Below, piece by piece: positions 32,056 to 34,004 of a stretch of 34,004 nucleotides of DNA. The position numbers were made by a program, and so were the translations under genes. Below the pieces are notes generated by a model. It saw only the letters and a list, made by a program, of their open reading frames with translations, was not told where the DNA came from and made no database searches. Origin of the DNA: an uncultured Oscillospiraceae bacterium (GTDB lineage: Bacteria; Bacillota; Clostridia; Oscillospirales; Ruminococcaceae); contig CAJTVI010000021.1 in NCBI GenBank assembly GCA_910579545.1, positions 1 to 34,004 of the forward strand, given 5' to 3'. Within the stretch, counting starts at the first letter, position 1. The number at the start of each line of letters is the position of its first letter.

Positions 32056-33996
32056 ATGAACGAGAGCAGCCAACCGGCCGCCCGGCCAAAAACCGAACCT
32101 GCCCCCCTGCCCCAGGCCCCTGACCCCCGCCCCGGCCCGCTGGCCCGGCTTGCGCGCGGGGCGGGGCAGCTCAAGGGCTTGATCCGCCGGCACAAAAAGG
32201 GGGCGGTTTTGCTGGCCGCGGCCCTGTGCGCGGCGGGGACGCTGGGAGTCTGGCGGGCCGCCGGCAGGCCGGCGGCAGGCATGCCGAGCCCCCCGGCGGG
32301 GGCTGGCTATGTCCGCACCGTCACCCTGGCCCGCACCACCCTGGAAAACTCGGTGAGCGCTTCGGGCACGGTGGAGAGCGTGCAGGTTTCCACCGTGACC
32401 ACCGCCCTTGCCTACCCGGTAAAAACGGTGGAGGTGCAGGTGGGGGATACGGTCAGTGCCGGGGAGGTGATCTGCACCCTGGACACCGAGGAGCTCGAGC
32501 GCCAGATCGAACAGCGCCAGCAAACCGCCGACCGGGCGGTGCGCAGGGCGCAGGAGAGTTTGGAGGAGGCCCAGCAGAGCCGGGACGAGGCGGCGCAGGC
32601 GCTGACCGAGGCCGAGGACGCCGAGACCGAGGCCAAGGATGCCTACAACGCGGCCTGGGACGCCTTTAACGCCGCGCTTGCCAAGGTGAGCCAGTTCCAG
32701 GCCGCCTACGGGCAGGCCTACGACGCGCTGCAAACCGCCCTGAGCAATTACAACGCGGTGTACACCCCGGCCTACCAGGCCGCGGCCGCCCGGTACGAGC
32801 AGGCGGCCGCCAAAGCCGCCGAGGCCGAGGCCGCCTATGCGGCCGCGGCAAGCGCCGCAGGCACAGCCCCCGCAGACCCGGACGCGGCGGACGCCGGGGA
32901 GGAGGCCGCCCGGCAGGCACAGGAGGAAGCCAAAGCCGCCGAGGAGGCCGCCCGGCAGGCGCTGGACGAGGCCAGGGCCGGGGAGGAAGCCGCCCGGCTG
33001 GCGCTGGACGAGGCCTATGCCGCGGCCGAGGCCGCGCGCACGGCCTACGAGCAGGCCCAGCAGCAGGAGCAGGTGGCCAGCGCGGCCCTTGCCCAGGCCA
33101 AGCGGGACTGCAATTACGACAGTTTGAAGACCGCAAAGGACGCCGCCACCACCCAGTGGGAGGCCGCCAAGACCGCCCGCGAAAACGCCGCCGCCCAGCT
33201 GGAGCGGGCCGAAAAATCCCTTGCCAGCGCCCGCACCGCCTTAGAGGAGGCCGGCGAGGACGAGGAGCTGGAGAGCCTGCGGCGCAGCCTGGAGGACTGC
33301 ACCCTGACCGCCGGCTCGGCCGGCACCGTGACCAGCCTGAACGCGACGGTGGGCAGCAAGTGCAGCGGCACGGTGGCCACCATCCAGGATACCGGCGCGC
33401 TGAAGGTGGCCTTTACCCTGGCGGAGTACGACGTGGGCAATGTGGCGGTGGGCATGCAGGCGGTGGTGACCAGCGACGCCACCGACCAGCCCATTGCCGG
33501 GCGGCTGACCCAGATCTCCCCCACCACCAGCGCGGCGGGGGGCGACGCGGCCGGGAGCGGCGCGGCCAGCGGTTCGGGCGGGTTTGCGGCCGAGGTGACC
33601 CTGACCGGCGACGCCGCCGGGCTGCGGATCGGGATGAACGCCAAGGTGGAGATCATCCAAAGTTCGGCCGAGGATGTGTTTGTGGTGCCCTGTGACGCGG
33701 TGGGCCAGAACGAGGACGGCAGCCGCTATATCCTGGTCCGGCAGGATGGGGCGGACGCGGAGGACGCGTTTGCCCCGGTGCCCGTGACCACCGGGGCCGA
33801 AAACGATTATTACATCGAGGTGCGCGGCGAGGCGCTGCGCGAGGGGATGGTGGTGCGGGCCAGCCTGCTGGAGGAGGAAGCCCAAACCGTGCCGGAGGAC
33901 GCCGCGGGGCCAAGCATCACCTTTGCCGGGCCGGGCATGGGCGGCGGCATGGGCGCTGCGCCCGCGGGCGGCCCGATGGGCGGAGGCATGCCGTGA
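32056..33996 (+). CDS. Membrane-fusion (HlyD/MacA-like) subunit of an ABC export system
   Basis: A 646-residue protein after GGAGGAG. A Pro-rich cytoplasmic start is followed by one membrane segment (about 49-68). The first half of a lipoyl-like domain (about 98-145, with V-G-D-T-V-S-A-G-E-V-I-C-T-L) leads into a very long Ala/Glu-rich coiled coil (about 145-410), which includes four 14-residue repeats. The second lipoyl half (G-T-V-T-S-L-N-A-T-V-G) and beta-barrel domains follow, then a Gly/Met-rich tail. Such subunits pair with a MacB-type ATPase/permease in Gram-positives. A GTG overlapping its stop suggests that partner follows at once. Confidence 0.9.
   Translation: MNESSQPAARPKTEPAPLPQAPDPRPGPLARLARGAGQLKGLIRRHKKGAVLLAAALCAAGTLGVWRAAGRPAAGMPSPPAGAGYVRTVTLARTTLENSVSASGTVESVQVSTVTTALAYPVKTVEVQVGDTVSAGEVICTLDTEELERQIEQRQQTADRAVRRAQESLEEAQQSRDEAAQALTEAEDAETEAKDAYNAAWDAFNAALAKVSQFQAAYGQAYDALQTALSNYNAVYTPAYQAAAARYEQAAAKAAEAEAAYAAAASAAGTAPADPDAADAGEEAARQAQEEAKAAEEAARQALDEARAGEEAARLALDEAYAAAEAARTAYEQAQQQEQVASAALAQAKRDCNYDSLKTAKDAATTQWEAAKTARENAAAQLERAEKSLASARTALEEAGEDEELESLRRSLEDCTLTAGSAGTVTSLNATVGSKCSGTVATIQDTGALKVAFTLAEYDVGNVAVGMQAVVTSDATDQPIAGRLTQISPTTSAAGGDAAGSGAASGSGGFAAEVTLTGDAAGLRIGMNAKVEIIQSSAEDVFVVPCDAVGQNEDGSRYILVRQDGADAEDAFAPVPVTTGAENDYYIEVRGEALREGMVVRASLLEEEAQTVPEDAAGPSITFAGPGMGGGMGAAPAGGPMGGGMP
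32893..33060 (+). repeat. Four 42-bp in-frame repeats in the coiled coil
   Basis: Units start at 32893, 32935, 32977 and 33019. Each encodes 14 residues, i.e. two heptads, with the pattern A-x-E-E-A-A-R-x-A-x-(D/E)-E-A-x. Units 1-3 are close in DNA sequence and unit 4 has diverged, so the helical arm probably grew by tandem duplication. Residues about 280-335 of the membrane-fusion protein. Confidence 0.85.
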
Positions 33997-34004
33997 GCGG
34001 CGCG
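33993..34004 (+). CDS. Possible start of the downstream ABC ATPase/permease gene (partial)
   Basis: A GTG at 33993 overlaps the TGA of the membrane-fusion gene (GTGA) and lies 6 bases after GGAGG (33982-33986). Only four codons (M-S-G-A) are visible before the right edge. The call rests on operon logic alone. Confidence 0.3.

Overview
The window looks like a chromosomal piece of a GC-rich gut Firmicute of the Oscillospiraceae/Ruminococcaceae type (relatives of Faecalibacterium, Gemmiger or Subdoligranulum). The grounds are: GC-rich coding sequence with AT-rich promoters, strong AGGAGG ribosome sites, TTG starts, Gram-positive lipoproteins, a tetrahydrofolate riboswitch in front of an ECF folate S-component, an ATP-independent pyruvate,phosphate dikinase, and the Firmicute order glmU - pth - mfd - foldase. 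The taxonomic call is inference. I saw no rRNA, tRNA, phage, plasmid or CRISPR locus.

Layout. 1-1200: a 21/22-bp minisatellite, the 3' end of a gene, and a complete lipoprotein whose C-terminus matches that 3' end. 1500-12600: one long plus-strand carbohydrate operon containing a LacI-type regulator, a NagB-like deaminase/isomerase, a two-domain acetyl-esterase-like hydrolase, two adjacent amidohydrolases (one apparently without metal ligands), a divergent NagA-like deacetylase, a cytoplasmic beta-propeller protein, and an ABC sugar importer (binding lipoprotein plus two permeases, no ATPase). 12.8-17.2 kb: MATE transporter, COG2509-type FAD protein and PfkB-family sugar-phosphate kinase, separated by a repeated two-hairpin element. 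17.3-20 kb: ppdK on the minus strand. 20.2-27 kb: an acetyltransferase-only GlmU homologue, pth, mfd and a foldase-like lipoprotein. Between mfd and the foldase gene lies a MITE-like palindromic element nested in a second dispersed repeat. 27.1-34 kb: two small membrane proteins, a second MATE transporter, riboswitch-controlled folT, a COG2316 HD hydrolase, and a membrane-fusion protein whose ABC partner probably starts at the right edge.

How genes work together. The 1.6-12.6 kb operon is the most likely home of an undescribed pathway. It pairs deacetylase and deaminase steps (NagA/NagB logic) with an esterase and unusual amidohydrolases, but has no kinase, PTS or glycosidase, so the substrate is probably a modified amino sugar rather than plain GlcNAc. 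A LacI-type operator-like sequence lies at the operon promoter, and a perfect 16-bp version lies inside the nagA-like gene. The rest is mostly housekeeping, but its intergenic DNA is unusually rich in repeated, foldable elements.
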